DNA of 64,000 nt from Desulfofundulus thermosubterraneus DSM 16057 (GTDB lineage: Bacteria; Bacillota; Desulfotomaculia; Desulfotomaculales; Desulfovirgulaceae). Shown here one piece after another: positions 15,877-25,635 of the stretch. The notes beneath the pieces are model-generated. The model was not told where the DNA came from. It worked only from the letters and a program-made list of their open reading frames with translations, and searched no databases. The stretch is from the NCBI RefSeq assembly GCF_900142025.1, contig NZ_FQZM01000005.1, positions 1-64,000 of the forward strand. The letters are read 5' to 3'. How positions within the stretch are numbered: the first letter of the stretch is position 1; each line of letters starts with the position of its first letter. The translations under genes were made by a program, and so were the position numbers.

Positions 15877-17412
15877 CTATACCGGCATGTTGCCGTGCTT
15901 CTTGCGGGGTCTCGTTTCCCGCTTGCCGGCCAGCGACTCCAGGGTAACCATAATCCGCGACCGGGTGTCCCGGGGATCAATAACATCCTCTATATAACCC
16001 CTGGCGCTGGCTACATATGGATTGGCAAACTTCTCCCGGTACTCGGCAGTCAGCTTGGCCCGCATTTCCATGGGGTTTTCCGCCTCGGCAATTTCCTTCC
16101 GGTAGATGATATTGACAGCACCCTCTGGCCCCATCACAGCAATTTCCGCGGTAGGCCAGGCAAAGACGGCATCAGCCCGTAGGGAGCTGCTGCACATGGC
16201 CAGGTAGGCTCCCCCGTAAGCTTTTCTCAAAATAATGGTGATTTTGGGTACGGTGGCCTCAGAGTAAGCATAGAGCATCTTGGCCCCGTGCCGGATAATT
16301 CCGCCATATTCCTGGGCTGTTCCAGGCAGGAAACCAGGCACATCCATAAAGGTGATCAGGGGTAGGTTAAAGCAGTCACAAAAACGGACGAAACGGCTAA
16401 TCTTGTCGGAAGCGTTGATATCCAAGCAGCCGGCCAGATAGTCGGGCTGGTTTGCTACTATCCCCACCGCCTGTCCATTTATCCGGCCAAAACCAATTAC
16501 CGCGTTGCGGGCATAGAGGGGCTGCACCTCAAAGAACTGACCGCCATCCACAATGAGATTAATTATTTTGCGTACGTCGTAGGACATATTCGGGTTATCG
16601 GGGATGATCTGCAACAGTTCTTCCGGATTGCCTGCCGGTTCCTGGGGAGCGTACAGGGGGGGGTCCTCCAGGTTGTTGGAAGGCAAGTAACTCAACAAAA
16701 GGCGAACCATCTGCAGGCACGTTTCTTCATCGGGGGCCATAAAGTGGGCTACCCCGCTGGTCTGGTTGTGGGTGGCTGCCCCGCCCAGGGCTTCCATGGT
16801 CACCTCTTCACCGGTTACAGCCTTAATTACCTGGGGTCCCGTAATAAACATCTGGCTGGTACCCTGAACCATAAAAATGAAGTCAGTCAACGCCGGGGAA
16901 TACACCGCTCCTCCCGCACATGGTCCCATGATCACGGAAATCTGGGGGATTACTCCGGAAGCAATGGTGTTCCGGAAGAAAATTTCACCGTAACCGTTAA
17001 GGGCATCCACGCCCTCTTGAATGCGCGCTCCCCCAGAATCATTTAGGCCGACCACCGGAGCACCCGTCTTCATGGCTAGATCCAGTACATGACAGATCTT
17101 GGCGGCATGAATGCGCCCCAGGGAACCTCCTGCCACTGTAAAGTCCTGGGCAAAGATGTACACCTTACGCCCGTCAACTTTACCGTAACCGGTAACAACA
17201 CCTTCGCCGGGGTTTTTGAGATTGGAAATGTCGGGGTCACCGGCAAAAGTATTTATTTCAACGAAAGTACCGGGATCAAAGAACATTTCAATCCGTTCCC
17301 GAGCGGTTCTCTTCCCGGCTTCGTGCTGCTTCTCGATACGTTTTGGCCCGCCGCCCGCATGGATTTGCTCGCGCAGCTGTTTTAATTGTTCCAGCCTTTC
17401 CTGCATACCCAA
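15877..17412 (-). CDS. mmcI: methylmalonyl-CoA carboxyltransferase/decarboxylase alpha subunit (12S type)
   Basis: 511 residues from a TTG at 17412 behind GGGAGGG (an ATG two codons later is possible). It is a full-length acyl-CoA carboxyltransferase with two crotonase-like halves. The first carries RTARERIEMFFDPGTF and GGSLGRIHAAKI with GDSGGARIQEG-like residues; the second has FMDVPGFLPGTAQEYGGIIRHGAKMLYAY and AYGGAYLAM. The glycines of the two oxyanion holes are present. It transfers CO2 between methylmalonyl-CoA/propionyl-CoA and biotin on the carrier. No membrane beta subunit (Na+-pump type) gene occurs in this cluster, which favours a soluble transcarboxylase-type enzyme. Confidence 0.9.
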   Translation of the reverse strand: MGMQERLEQLKQLREQIHAGGGPKRIEKQHEAGKRTARERIEMFFDPGTFVEINTFAGDPDISNLKNPGEGVVTGYGKVDGRKVYIFAQDFTVAGGSLGRIHAAKICHVLDLAMKTGAPVVGLNDSGGARIQEGVDALNGYGEIFFRNTIASGVIPQISVIMGPCAGGAVYSPALTDFIFMVQGTSQMFITGPQVIKAVTGEEVTMEALGGAATHNQTSGVAHFMAPDEETCLQMVRLLLSYLPSNNLEDPPLYAPQEPAGNPEELLQIIPDNPNMSYDVRKIINLIVDGGQFFEVQPLYARNAVIGFGRINGQAVGIVANQPDYLAGCLDINASDKISRFVRFCDCFNLPLITFMDVPGFLPGTAQEYGGIIRHGAKMLYAYSEATVPKITIILRKAYGGAYLAMCSSSLRADAVFAWPTAEIAVMGPEGAVNIIYRKEIAEAENPMEMRAKLTAEYREKFANPYVASARGYIEDVIDPRDTRSRIMVTLESLAGKRETRPRKKHGNMPV

Positions 17413-17430
17413 TGGCGTTCCCTCCCTTAA

Positions 17431-17841
17431 TTAATTGTCACGCTCGCACAATTCCACCAGCGTGCCAAAAGTGGACTTGGGATGAAGAAAAGCAATCCTG
17501 GCCCCCCCGGCACCCCGGCGAGGCTTTTCATCAATGAGTCGCACACCTTTGGCTTTTAATTCCTCCAGCGCCTGCTCCAGATTTTCCACCCGGAAGGCGA
17601 TGTGCTGGATACCCTCGCCATTTTTCTCAATAAACCGGGCAATGGGCCCGTCAGGGGTAGTGGACTCCAGAAGCTCCACTTCACTGTCGCCGGTAGGCAA
17701 GAAGGCAACCTTTACCTTTTGCTCCTCCACCACTTCGGTTCCTGTTACCTTCAACCCTAAAAGGCCCTCGTAAAACTCAATGGCCTTGGCCAGGTCCTTA
17801 ACGGCAATGCCGATGTGATCGATTTTTTTGATCCCGATCAC
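17431..17841 (-). CDS. mce: methylmalonyl-CoA epimerase
   Basis: 136 residues starting at a GTG that overlaps the preceding mutase subunit stop by 4 nt. It is a vicinal-oxygen-chelate fold protein with two repeats and the metal ligands in KIDHIGIAV (His10), GIQHIAFRV and the final LVELCE glutamate, plus the [21 protein letters not shown] loop typical of the family. It interconverts the (R)- and (S)-forms of methylmalonyl-CoA, linking the mutase to the carboxyltransferase. Corresponds to the mmcH position. Confidence 0.93.
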   Translation of the reverse strand: MIGIKKIDHIGIAVKDLAKAIEFYEGLLGLKVTGTEVVEEQKVKVAFLPTGDSEVELLESTTPDGPIARFIEKNGEGIQHIAFRVENLEQALEELKAKGVRLIDEKPRRGAGGARIAFLHPKSTFGTLVELCERDN

Positions 17842-18263
17842 TGTTTTCCCTCCCCCTTCTGGGTCCTTTTCGCCACTTCCTCCCGGATAAAGCGGATAAT
17901 CTCCGTTGTGGGGGTGCCGGGGCCAAAAATTTCCGCGATCCCCGCTTCCTTCAAGAGAGGGATATCCTCATCGGGGATGATCCCCCCGCCCACCACCAGT
18001 ATGTCATCAGCTCCCTGAGCCCGCAATCCCTCCACCACCGCCGGGAAAAGGTGCATGTGCGCGCCGGAGAGAATGCTCAAGCCCACCACCTGCACATCCT
18101 CCTGGAGGGCTGCTTCCACAATTTGCTCGGGGGTCTGCCGCAAGCCGGTATAAATAACTTCCATTCCAGCATCCCGCAGGGCCTGGGCAATAACCTTGGC
18201 CCCCCGGTCATGACCGTCCAGGCCCGGTTTGGCCACCAGGACCCGAATGGGCCGTTCACTCAT
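17838..18263 (-). CDS. mmcG: methylmalonyl-CoA mutase, B12-binding small subunit
   Basis: 141 residues from an ATG behind GGAGGGGAG. The B12-binding signature is clear: [29 protein letters not shown] contains the D-x-H-x2-G motif whose histidine ligates cobalt, followed by GLSILSGAH and [11 protein letters not shown]. It provides the adenosylcobalamin domain for the separately encoded catalytic subunit just upstream. Split large/small mutases like this are usual in anaerobic Firmicutes and archaea. Confidence 0.93.
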   Translation of the reverse strand: MSERPIRVLVAKPGLDGHDRGAKVIAQALRDAGMEVIYTGLRQTPEQIVEAALQEDVQVVGLSILSGAHMHLFPAVVEGLRAQGADDILVVGGGIIPDEDIPLLKEAGIAEIFGPGTPTTEIIRFIREEVAKRTQKGEGKQ

Positions 18264-18281
18264 CTATCTCCCCTCCTTGCC

Positions 18282-19952
18282 TTAAAAGACAATTTGCTGG
18301 CGATACTCGCCAAAGACTTCCCGCAGGGTATCGCAAATTTCTCCCAGGGTGGCATAAGCTTTTACGGCGTCAATGAACAGGGGCATCAAGTTTTCCTTCG
18401 TGGATGCCGCTTCCCGCAGGTTGTTTAATACCTGCTTCACTTTCTGGTTATCCCGGCGGGCCTTCAATGCCTGCAGCTTGGCCGTCTGGCGTTCCGCTAC
18501 TGCCGGATCCACCTTTAACAAATTCTTGGGCTTCTCATACTCCATCTGGAATTTGTTAATGCCAATAACCACCTTTTTGCCACTTTCAATGTCCATCTGA
18601 TAGCGGTAGGCGCTGTCCTTAATTTCTTTCTGCATAAATTCAATCGCCTCGGGAGCACCGCCCAGCTCGTCAATCTTATTAATATAAGCCATGGCCTTTT
18701 CTTCAATTTCATTGGTCAGGCTTTCAATATAGTACGAACCGCCCAGGGGATCCACCGTATCGGTAACGCCAATTTCATAACCGATTACCTGCTGGGTGCG
18801 CAGGGCTATGAGCACCGACTCGTCGCTGGGCAAGGCCAGGGCTTCGTCGTATGAGTTGGTGTGCAAGGACTGGGTGCCGCCCAGCACTGCACTCAGGGCC
18901 TCAAAGGCGGTACGCATGATGTTTACCATAGGCTGCTGGGCCGTCAGGCTGCAACCTGCCGTTTGGGTATGGAAGCGAAGCATCCAGGAGCGGGGATTCT
19001 TGGCACCAAACCGCTCCTTCATAATCTTGGCCCAAAGCCGCCTGGCCGCCCGGAACTTGGCAATTTCCTCGAAGAAGTTTAGGTGAGCGTTAAAAAAGAA
19101 GGATAGGCGGGGAGCAAAATCGTCCACATTTAAGCCGGCATCAATAGCCGCCTGGACATAGGCAATCCCGTCGGCCAGGGTAAAGGCCACTTCCTGCACC
19201 GCCGTGGAACCGGCCTCCCGGATATGGTAGCCGCTGATGCTGATGGTGTTCCAGTTGGGAACATTCTTGGAACAATAGGCAAAGACATCGGTAATCAGGC
19301 GCATGGATGGACCGGGCGGAAAAATATAGGTTCCCCTGGCGATGTATTCTTTTAAGATATCATTTTGGATGGTCCCGTTGAGCTTGTCGGGAGTAACTCC
19401 CTGCTTTTCCGCCACGGCAATATACATGGCCAGCAGGATGGCGGCCGGGGAATTAATGGTCATGGAGGTGCTCACCTTGTCCAGGGGAATGCCCTCGAAC
19501 AGGGTTTCCATATCCTCTAAGGAATCAATGGCTACCCCTACCTTGCCCACCTCGCCCCGGGCCAGGGGATGATCCGAATCATAACCAATTTGGGTGGGCA
19601 GGTCAAAGGCCACGCTCAAACCAGTCTGTCCCTGTTCCAGCAGGTAGCGGAAACGGGCGTTAGTTTCTTCGGCTGTACCGAAGCCGGCATATTGGCGCAT
19701 GGTCCACAACCGGCCCCGGTACATGTTGGGCTGCACTCCCCGGGTAAAGGGGTAGGAACCCGGAAAGCCGAGGTCCCGTTCGTAATCAAGATCAGCTATA
19801 TCTTCCGGAGTATACAGGGTCTTGATTTCAATACCCGAATCGGTAGCAAACTCGGCCTGCCTCTCCGGTCTTTTTTTCACCTGGGCTTCCAGCCGTTCCC
19901 GGTATTCCTTGGCCGACACCCGGATGCTTTCCAGCTTTTCCTTTTCGAACAT
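18282..19952 (-). CDS. mmcF: methylmalonyl-CoA mutase, catalytic large subunit
   Basis: 556 residues from an ATG behind AAGGGGGGAG. It is the TIM-barrel substrate domain without a B12 domain, as expected for a split mutase. Diagnostic features are [57 protein letters not shown] and [17 protein letters not shown]. The TMRQYAGF context suits methylmalonyl-CoA rather than isobutyryl- or ethylmalonyl-CoA, though this should be treated as family inference. It rearranges succinyl-CoA and methylmalonyl-CoA, the central carbon-skeleton step of the pathway. No MeaB-type chaperone gene is found in this operon. Confidence 0.93.
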   Translation of the reverse strand: MFEKEKLESIRVSAKEYRERLEAQVKKRPERQAEFATDSGIEIKTLYTPEDIADLDYERDLGFPGSYPFTRGVQPNMYRGRLWTMRQYAGFGTAEETNARFRYLLEQGQTGLSVAFDLPTQIGYDSDHPLARGEVGKVGVAIDSLEDMETLFEGIPLDKVSTSMTINSPAAILLAMYIAVAEKQGVTPDKLNGTIQNDILKEYIARGTYIFPPGPSMRLITDVFAYCSKNVPNWNTISISGYHIREAGSTAVQEVAFTLADGIAYVQAAIDAGLNVDDFAPRLSFFFNAHLNFFEEIAKFRAARRLWAKIMKERFGAKNPRSWMLRFHTQTAGCSLTAQQPMVNIMRTAFEALSAVLGGTQSLHTNSYDEALALPSDESVLIALRTQQVIGYEIGVTDTVDPLGGSYYIESLTNEIEEKAMAYINKIDELGGAPEAIEFMQKEIKDSAYRYQMDIESGKKVVIGINKFQMEYEKPKNLLKVDPAVAERQTAKLQALKARRDNQKVKQVLNNLREAASTKENLMPLFIDAVKAYATLGEICDTLREVFGEYRQQIVF

Positions 19953-19972
19953 CCATCTCCCCCCTTAAAGAC

Positions 19973-20839
19973 TCAACCTAGAGCTTCCTTAATCAACCCG
20001 GGCACCTCGAAAGGCAGGGTAGCCACCCCGGCACCGGCAGCCGTCAGTGCCTGTACCTTGCCCTCAAAGGTACCCTTCCCCCGCTCAATGATTGCCCCGG
20101 CATGGCCCATGCGTTTACCGGGAGGGGCGCTCTTCCCGGCAATATAAGCCACCACAGGCTTGGTCATTTTCTTGATGAACAAGGAAGCCTCTTCCTCCGC
20201 ATTCCCCCCAATTTCACCTACCAGCACCACGGCCCTGGTTTCCGGATCCTTTTCGAATTTCTCCAAAACATCCACAAATGACAAACCAACCACCCGGTCA
20301 CCACCCAGTCCGACCACCGTCGACTGTCCTAAACCGTTGGCTGTTAGATTGGCCACGATCTCGTAGGTCAGGGTGCCGCTGCGCGCCACTACACCAATGT
20401 GGCCCGGCACGAAGAACTGATTGGGTGGAATGCCAATTTTGCACCGTCCCGAGGAAACAATACCAAAGGTGTTAGGACCAATCACTATTGTGCCCCGTCG
20501 CCGGGCAAAAGCAATGATCTCCAGTTCATCATGGACGGGAATATGCTCGGTAATAATGACCACAACCCGTACCCCGGCGGCAATGGCTTCAAAAGCGGCA
20601 TCTTTGGCAAAGGGAGCCGGAATGAAAAGCACGGAGGCATCAATTTGATGGTTTTCCATGGCCGCAGCCACGGTATCATACACGGGAACCCCTTCTACCG
20701 TCTGGCCACCCTTACCCGGGGAAACCCCAGCGACAATCCGTGTTCCATAGCCCAGCATCTGCTTGGTATGAAACGTGCCCTGGTTACCCGTTATCCCCTG
20801 AACCAGAACATTGGTTTTTTCATCAACTATAATGGCCAC
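19973..20839 (-). CDS. sucD: succinyl-CoA synthetase alpha subunit
   Basis: 288 residues from a GTG behind AAGGAG. It opens with the CoA-binding Rossmann domain ([31 protein letters not shown]) and contains the phosphorylated active-site histidine in [17 protein letters not shown], near residue 245. It forms the ligase with the beta subunit encoded just upstream, interconverting succinyl-CoA and succinate with nucleotide phosphorylation. In propionate oxidation this is the substrate-level phosphorylation step. A second, divergent pair is encoded at 32034-34157. Confidence 0.93.
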   Translation of the reverse strand: MAIIVDEKTNVLVQGITGNQGTFHTKQMLGYGTRIVAGVSPGKGGQTVEGVPVYDTVAAAMENHQIDASVLFIPAPFAKDAAFEAIAAGVRVVVIITEHIPVHDELEIIAFARRRGTIVIGPNTFGIVSSGRCKIGIPPNQFFVPGHIGVVARSGTLTYEIVANLTANGLGQSTVVGLGGDRVVGLSFVDVLEKFEKDPETRAVVLVGEIGGNAEEEASLFIKKMTKPVVAYIAGKSAPPGKRMGHAGAIIERGKGTFEGKVQALTAAGAGVATLPFEVPGLIKEALG

Positions 20840-20871
20840 TCCTGACCGCTCCTTCCTTATCGAGGGTGCCT

Positions 20872-21987
20872 TTAACCCTGGGCCCTGGCCAGTTCCACAG
20901 CCTTGGCCGCAGCCTCATGCATAACTTTGTAGGCTTCAATGCCATTTTCCCTGAGGATGCGTACACCCTCTTCTTCGTTGGTACCAACTAGACGAATGAC
21001 TACCGGAACATTGATTCCCTTCTCCTGCTTCACCTTGACCAGTGCCCTGGCCACATCATCACACCGGGTAATGCCCCCAAAGATGTTAATGAAGATCACC
21101 CGGGGATTGGTGGACAGGAGAATTTCTAATGCTTTGGCTGTGGCCTCCATCCCGGTGCCGCCGCCGGCATCAAGGAAATTGGCTGGCGCACCACCGTAAT
21201 ACTGAATGATATCCAGGGTGCCCATGGTAATGCCGGCACCATTCGCCATCACGGCAATATTCCCATCCAGCTGAACGTAAGAGAGTCCCAGAGCGTGAGC
21301 CTGCCGTTCGGCCTCGGTACGGTCATCCACTACGGGCAGATCCTTTTGCCGGTATAAGGCCTCGTCATCGATAGTCACCTTGGCGTCGGCGGCAATTAAT
21401 TTTTCGCCGCTCAACACTAGCGGGTTGATCTCTACCAGTTCAGCATCCTTCTCCCGGAAAATACGGTAAAGAGTAGGTAACAAACGGCCAAATTCCTTAG
21501 CCACCGCGCCCGTTAGACCCAACCGGCGGCAAACTTCCCGGCACAAATAGGGCTGGACGCCCAGGCAGACATCCAGGTGTTCCTTGACGATGAATTCATC
21601 GGGGACCTCTTCAATATCCATGCCGCCTTGAGCGGAAGCAATTAAAACCGGCGCTTTGGCTGCCCCATCTACAGTAATGGCGACATAAAACTCATGATCG
21701 ATGGCCAGCTTTTCTTCCACCAGGACCATTTCGACTTTCAGGCCCTGAACAGTCATGCCCAAAACCTGAGCAGCCGCCTCGCGAGCCTCTTCCGGGGTAT
21801 CGGCAAACTTAATCCCGCCCCCCTTACCTCGTTTACCCGAAAGCACCTGGGACTTGATTACCACTGGGGCACCGATTTCCGCCGCTACTGCCGCCGCTTC
21901 ATCCGGAGAGGTAACCATCTTACCCCGGGGTACGGTTAAACCGTAGCGGGCAAAAAGCTCCTTGCCCATATATTCATAGAGTTTCAC
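20872..21987 (-). CDS. sucC: succinyl-CoA synthetase beta subunit
   Basis: 371 residues from a GTG at 21987, chosen because AAGGGGGAAA precedes it and the family begins at KLYEYMGKELFARYG; a longer frame from 22008 overlaps that site. The ATP-grasp domain (GKRGKGGGIKFADTPEEA, VEINPLVL) is followed by the CoA-ligase domain with GNIAVMANGAGITMGTLD and FINIFGGITRCDDVA. It binds the nucleotide and part of the succinate site. Encoded between the fumarase genes and the alpha subunit gene. Confidence 0.93.
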   Translation of the reverse strand: MKLYEYMGKELFARYGLTVPRGKMVTSPDEAAAVAAEIGAPVVIKSQVLSGKRGKGGGIKFADTPEEAREAAAQVLGMTVQGLKVEMVLVEEKLAIDHEFYVAITVDGAAKAPVLIASAQGGMDIEEVPDEFIVKEHLDVCLGVQPYLCREVCRRLGLTGAVAKEFGRLLPTLYRIFREKDAELVEINPLVLSGEKLIAADAKVTIDDEALYRQKDLPVVDDRTEAERQAHALGLSYVQLDGNIAVMANGAGITMGTLDIIQYYGGAPANFLDAGGGTGMEATAKALEILLSTNPRVIFINIFGGITRCDDVARALVKVKQEKGINVPVVIRLVGTNEEEGVRILRENGIEAYKVMHEAAAKAVELARAQG

Positions 21988-22060
21988 AATTTTTCCCCCT
22001 TTGGCCAATAGCCCTTTTAAATCCCACGAAAAAACTTTTAGAAAAGGAAACTACCAGCCG

Positions 22061-22615
22061 CTACCGGCCAGCATAAATTTTGACTCCTTCTTCATACAAA
22101 TCAGCACCAAGAACATCATTAACCACAATTACCGGAAAGTCCTCCACCACCAGCTCATGGATGGCCTCCGGACCCAGTTCCGGGTAAGCCACTACCCGGC
22201 ATGATTTGATGGCCCGGGCTAGCAATGCCGCTGCACCTCCCACGGCAGCGAAATAAACGGCCTTGTATTGCTTCATGGCCTTAATTACTTCCGGAGAGCG
22301 TTTCCCCTTGCCAATCATACCCTTCAAACCCAGGGCAATTAAGCGCGGTGCATAAGGATCCATCCGGCCGCTGGTGGTGGGACCAGCCGAACCAATCACC
22401 CGCCCGGGTTTGGCTGGCGAAGGCCCCACGTAGTAAATAACCTGTCCCTTGATGGGAATGGGCAACTCTTCTCCCCGGTCCAACAACTCCACCATTTTTT
22501 TATGAGCCGCATCCCGGGCCGTATAAAGTGTACCGTTTAACAAAACCCGCTGACCAATGCGTAGCTTCTCTACTACCTCATCGGTAAGCGGGGTTGTCAA
22601 CCTGATCTGGGGCAA
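22061..22615 (-). CDS. fumB: class I fumarase, beta (C-terminal) subunit
   Basis: 184 residues from a TTG at 22615 behind GGGAGGTAG. It matches the C-terminal half of iron-sulfur fumarases/tartrate dehydratases: GQRVLLNGTLYTARDAAHKKM, YYVGPSPAKPGRVIGSAGPTTSGRMD and GMIGKGKRS. Together with the alpha subunit it hydrates fumarate to malate. This is the oxygen-sensitive [4Fe-4S] type usual in strict anaerobes. Corresponds to the mmcC position; 29 nt separate it from the alpha subunit gene. Confidence 0.92.
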   Translation of the reverse strand: MPQIRLTTPLTDEVVEKLRIGQRVLLNGTLYTARDAAHKKMVELLDRGEELPIPIKGQVIYYVGPSPAKPGRVIGSAGPTTSGRMDPYAPRLIALGLKGMIGKGKRSPEVIKAMKQYKAVYFAAVGGAAALLARAIKSCRVVAYPELGPEAIHELVVEDFPVIVVNDVLGADLYEEGVKIYAGR

Positions 22616-22644
22616 ATTCTTCTACCTCCCACACAATACTCGCG

Positions 22645-23487
22645 TTAGAGTATTGCTTCTTTGTGCCGGCTGGCATGGCAGTTAATGTTTACTGCTACCG
22701 GCAAGCTGGCTATATGACACGGAAAGACTTCCACGTGCACCGCCAGAGCAGTGGTGCGACCGCCCAGGCCCTGGGGACCGATACCCAGGTTATTAATAGC
22801 CTCCAGAAGCTCCCTTTCCAGGCAGGCAATCTCGGTATCAGGATGGGGTTGTCCCAACGGGCGCAGGAGGGCTTCCTTGGCCAGCAAGGCAGCCTTTTCA
22901 AAGGTGCCCCCAATACCCACACCCACCACCACGGGCGGGCAAGGATTGGGGCCGGCTGCTCTTACCTGCTCGATGACAAACTTTTTAACCCCCTCCACCC
23001 CTTCAGCCGGCTTAAGCATGCGCAGGCCGCTCATGTTCTCACTGCCGCCCCCTTTGGGAGCAACAATGATCTTGAGTTTATCACCGGGGACAATGCGGGT
23101 GTGAATTACTGCCGGCGTGTTATCCCCCGTATTTTTGCGGCGCAGGGGGTGATCAACGATGGACTTACGCAGGTAACCCTCCTGGTAGCCCCGGCGCACC
23201 CCTTCGTTTACTGCTTCGTACAGGTCCCCCCCGGAAACGACCACTTCCTGCCCCACTTCCAGAAAAACAACGGCAAAACCGGTGTCCTGGCACATGGGGA
23301 CCTGCTCCTCCCGGGCAATACGGGCATTTTCCAGCAACTGTTGCAGGATATCCCTGCCCGTGAGGGAAATTTCCTGACCCAAGGCCTCTTTGAATGCCGC
23401 CAGTACATCTTCACCCAGCTCGTAGTTCGCTTTCTGACATAATTCGGCTACCGTGGCTGTAATGGTAGCAGTATCTACAAGTCGCAA
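22645..23487 (-). CDS. fumA: class I fumarase, alpha (N-terminal, iron-sulfur) subunit
   Basis: 280 residues from a TTG at 23487, chosen because a GGGGGG tract lies about 9 nt upstream and the family begins close to this point; GTG at 23514 would add nine Lys/Gly-rich residues. The cluster cysteines are in PMCQDTGFAVVF, NPCPPVVVGVGIGGTFEKA and near the C-terminus (VNINCHASRH). It is the first structural gene of the mmc operon, about 36 nt after the start site predicted from an upstream sigma-54 promoter. Corresponds to the mmcB position. Confidence 0.92.
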   Translation of the reverse strand: MRLVDTATITATVAELCQKANYELGEDVLAAFKEALGQEISLTGRDILQQLLENARIAREEQVPMCQDTGFAVVFLEVGQEVVVSGGDLYEAVNEGVRRGYQEGYLRKSIVDHPLRRKNTGDNTPAVIHTRIVPGDKLKIIVAPKGGGSENMSGLRMLKPAEGVEGVKKFVIEQVRAAGPNPCPPVVVGVGIGGTFEKAALLAKEALLRPLGQPHPDTEIACLERELLEAINNLGIGPQGLGGRTTALAVHVEVFPCHIASLPVAVNINCHASRHKEAIL

Positions 23488-23533
23488 AAAGCCTTTCCCC
23501 CCTTCCACCTTCACTAAGCAACTATTTCACAAG

Positions 23534-23550
23534 TGCAATTTTTATACCAA
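23534..23550 (-). promoter_or_regulatory. sigma-54 (-24/-12) promoter of the mmc operon
   Basis: On the minus strand the 17-mer TTGGTATAAAAATTGCA (23550 to 23534) matches the -24/-12 pattern with GG and GC exactly 10 nt apart and a TTGCA -12 element. The CACG part of the -24 element is replaced by TATA. The predicted start lies near 23523, ahead of the fumarase gene. The gene for a sigma-54 activator is immediately upstream, which supports the call. Confidence 0.65.
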
Positions 23551-23624
23551 GTGCAGGACAAACCGACCAATACATCAAAAAGTGTTTTTGCCGCCTACTT
23601 AGGGCAATTCTAAAATATAAAAAC

Positions 23625-23643
23625 AAAAGGGGTATCACCTTTT
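23625..23643 (-). terminator. weak hairpin between the regulator gene and the mmc operon
   Basis: AAAAGG (23625-23630) pairs with CCTTTT (23638-23643) around a 7-nt loop, and the minus strand continues with GTTTTTATATTTTAG. The stem is short and A/T-rich, so it may only partly end transcription of the regulator gene. On the plus strand a T-run also follows. Confidence 0.35.
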
Positions 23644-23712
23644 TTTTCTAAACTCTATAAAGAGAGACTTGAGATATCCATTATTTCTAGGGTAAAAAGG
23701 ATAGACACTCTG

Positions 23713-23727
23713 TTCTAACCTTTAGAA
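23713..23727. promoter_or_regulatory. inverted repeat, candidate upstream activator site for the mmc promoter
   Basis: TTCTAA (23713-23718) and TTAGAA (23722-23727) form a 6-3-6 inverted repeat about 190 bp upstream of the predicted sigma-54 start site, a normal distance for enhancer-type binding. It lies just after the regulator's stop codon. Binding is inferred only from position and symmetry. Confidence 0.3.
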
Positions 23728-23750
23728 TTAGTCTAATAATTATAATCTTG

Positions 23751-25457
23751 TTAATTGGTGAAATCTTCAGTTCGACTTTTCTTTAGCTTGTTATACAGGG
23801 TGGCCAGGGAAATATTCAGCGCCTGGGCGGCCCGCCGCTTGCCTTCCACACTGGTACCAAATTTGGCGATAGCTTTTCTGATCAGCAATTGTTCCATCTG
23901 ATCAATGGGAATAAGCTCAATATCCCGTTCCGGGGATGCCTTAAACTGGCTGACATGCTGGATAAAATGTTTCTTGGTAAAAACCTCCTCGTCTACGGTT
24001 ACCATCACCCGTTCAAACACATTTTCCAGCTCCCGCACATTACCAGGCCAATCGTAGCTGTAGAGAATCTCCTCGGCATCCTTAGACAAGCCCTTCACTT
24101 TTTTGCCCAGTTTGCGGTTAAGCTTGATAATCAAGTTATTGATCAGAATAGGTAAATCTTCCTTGCGAACCCGCAAGGGTGGAATGGTAATCTCGACTAC
24201 ATTTAGCCGGTAGTAGAGGTCTTCACGGAACCTGCCCTGGCGGATTAATTCCCGCAGGTTGCGGTTGGTAGCCGCAATAACCCGCACATCCACTTTTATA
24301 GTCTGGGTGCCTCCCACCCGCTCAAACTCCATTTCTTGCAAAACCCGGAGCAGTTTTCCCTGCAAGTTCAGATTCATATCTCCAATTTCATCGAGAAAAA
24401 TGGTTCCACCATGGGCCAGTTCAAACTTGCCGATCTTAGATTTAACGGCTCCGGTAAAGGCTCCCTTAGCGTACCCGAAAAACTCGCTCTCCAAAAGGCT
24501 GTCCGGGATGGCGGCGCAGTTAACCTTAATAAACGGCTTATCCCTGCGGGGACTGGCATGATGAATGGCATGGGCAAACAACTCTTTACCCGTACCGCTC
24601 TCTCCCAGCAACAGAACGGTGGAGTTTGTACGGGCTGCCCTCTCGGCCACCTGGATACAGCGGCGCAGTTCGGCACTATTGCCCAGGATATCGGCAAAAG
24701 TATATTTACTGGTGGTAACCTGGCCGAATTTATCGGAGAGATTCTCGATAATGCTGGTGCTCTGGCGCAATTGTTCCATCAAATTCATGACATCGGTAAA
24801 GTGCTGAAAAACCACCACCGCTCCTTCCATCTTGCCGTCCACAATGATGGGGGCGGCGTTGGAAATGACTTCCGCATTACTCCCCCCTACCCTTGTACGG
24901 TGCCCCACCACACTGCGGCCGGTGCGCAACACCGTGGCCAGAGCTCCGTCGGGGGAAGCTTCAAAAATATTCTGTCCAATCCTTTCCTTTTCACTGATAC
25001 CGGTAATCCGGGTAAAGGCCGGATTGACGTATTTGATCACCCCGCGGGAGTCCGCCACTTCGATGGCCTCCTGGACCGAATCAAGGATGGCGGCCAATTC
25101 TCCCTGTACCCGCCGTGCTTCAAGCAACTTCTCCTTTTCCCTTAATACGGCCAGCATAAGATCCAGCGCCCGGGCCTCCATGATGGACGTTTTCCGCGGT
25201 TTTATCTGGTGCAGGTACATCTGGATTTCCGGTTCTCCGGTAGCCTCGATCAAAACATCCACGCCGGGCAAACGCACTATTTCCGTATAATCGGCAGTAG
25301 TAAAAACCCCGTCTGCAGCCGCAGCTTTAACTCCCGGAGATGAAGGATCGGGATCGGCCACCCCCAAAATTTCCACATCTCCCACAGCCTTTAACATGCG
25401 GTAAATGGAATAACCGTCCTCATTGCCCCCGATAATGGCTACGGTTAACCTGGGCAT
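23751..25457 (-). CDS. mmcA: sigma-54-dependent activator with N-terminal Rossmann-like and PAS domains (MmcA-type)
   Basis: 568 residues from an ATG at 25457. Residues 1-75 look like a dinucleotide-binding Rossmann fold ([17 protein letters not shown], then ILGVADPDP and [12 protein letters not shown]). A helix leads into a PAS domain (about 118-225). The AAA+ domain follows with Walker A GESGTGKE (285-292), GAFTGA (332-337) for sigma-54 contact and FLDEIGD as Walker B. A Fis-type helix-turn-helix closes the protein (about 525-563). It should activate the mmc operon from the sigma-54 promoter downstream of its own gene. The Rossmann domain suggests sensing of NAD(H), CoA or another nucleotide; the ligand is not known. 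Confidence 0.88.
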   Translation of the reverse strand: MPRLTVAIIGGNEDGYSIYRMLKAVGDVEILGVADPDPSSPGVKAAAADGVFTTADYTEIVRLPGVDVLIEATGEPEIQMYLHQIKPRKTSIMEARALDLMLAVLREKEKLLEARRVQGELAAILDSVQEAIEVADSRGVIKYVNPAFTRITGISEKERIGQNIFEASPDGALATVLRTGRSVVGHRTRVGGSNAEVISNAAPIIVDGKMEGAVVVFQHFTDVMNLMEQLRQSTSIIENLSDKFGQVTTSKYTFADILGNSAELRRCIQVAERAARTNSTVLLLGESGTGKELFAHAIHHASPRRDKPFIKVNCAAIPDSLLESEFFGYAKGAFTGAVKSKIGKFELAHGGTIFLDEIGDMNLNLQGKLLRVLQEMEFERVGGTQTIKVDVRVIAATNRNLRELIRQGRFREDLYYRLNVVEITIPPLRVRKEDLPILINNLIIKLNRKLGKKVKGLSKDAEEILYSYDWPGNVRELENVFERVMVTVDEEVFTKKHFIQHVSQFKASPERDIELIPIDQMEQLLIRKAIAKFGTSVEGKRRAAQALNISLATLYNKLKKSRTEDFTN

Positions 25458-25483
25458 GCCGCTTCACCTTCTATGTGGTCCAA

Positions 25484-25525
25484 ATTTTACGGGATTATTC
25501 CGACATTTTAGGGGATTATTTCGAC
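25484..25525. repeat. 21-bp tandem direct repeat upstream of the mmcA-type gene
   Basis: Two copies (25484-25504 and 25505-25525) are identical at 19 of 21 positions and abut without spacer. Both end in GGATTATT(C/T)CGAC on the plus strand. The two-turn periodicity, and the position 27-68 bp before the regulator gene and about 110 bp before lexA, suggest adjacent binding sites for one protein. Confidence 0.55.
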
Positions 25526-25568
25526 GCTTATTTTCTAATCCCTTCTAAAAAATAAAAAACATTGATTT

Positions 25569-25607
25569 CGAACAACCGTTTTTTCACCAATACCTTTATG
25601 GTATAAT
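25569..25607 (+). promoter_or_regulatory. lexA promoter with LexA (SOS) box
   Basis: CGAAC-AACC-GTTTT at 25569-25582 matches the Gram-positive SOS box CGAAC-N4-GTTCG except in the last positions. It overlaps the -35 region of a promoter with a perfect TATAAT at 25602-25607. Autorepression of lexA is expected. Confidence 0.6.
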
Positions 25608-25635
25608 TCAAAAGAAAAAGGGAGGTTGACGGTTT

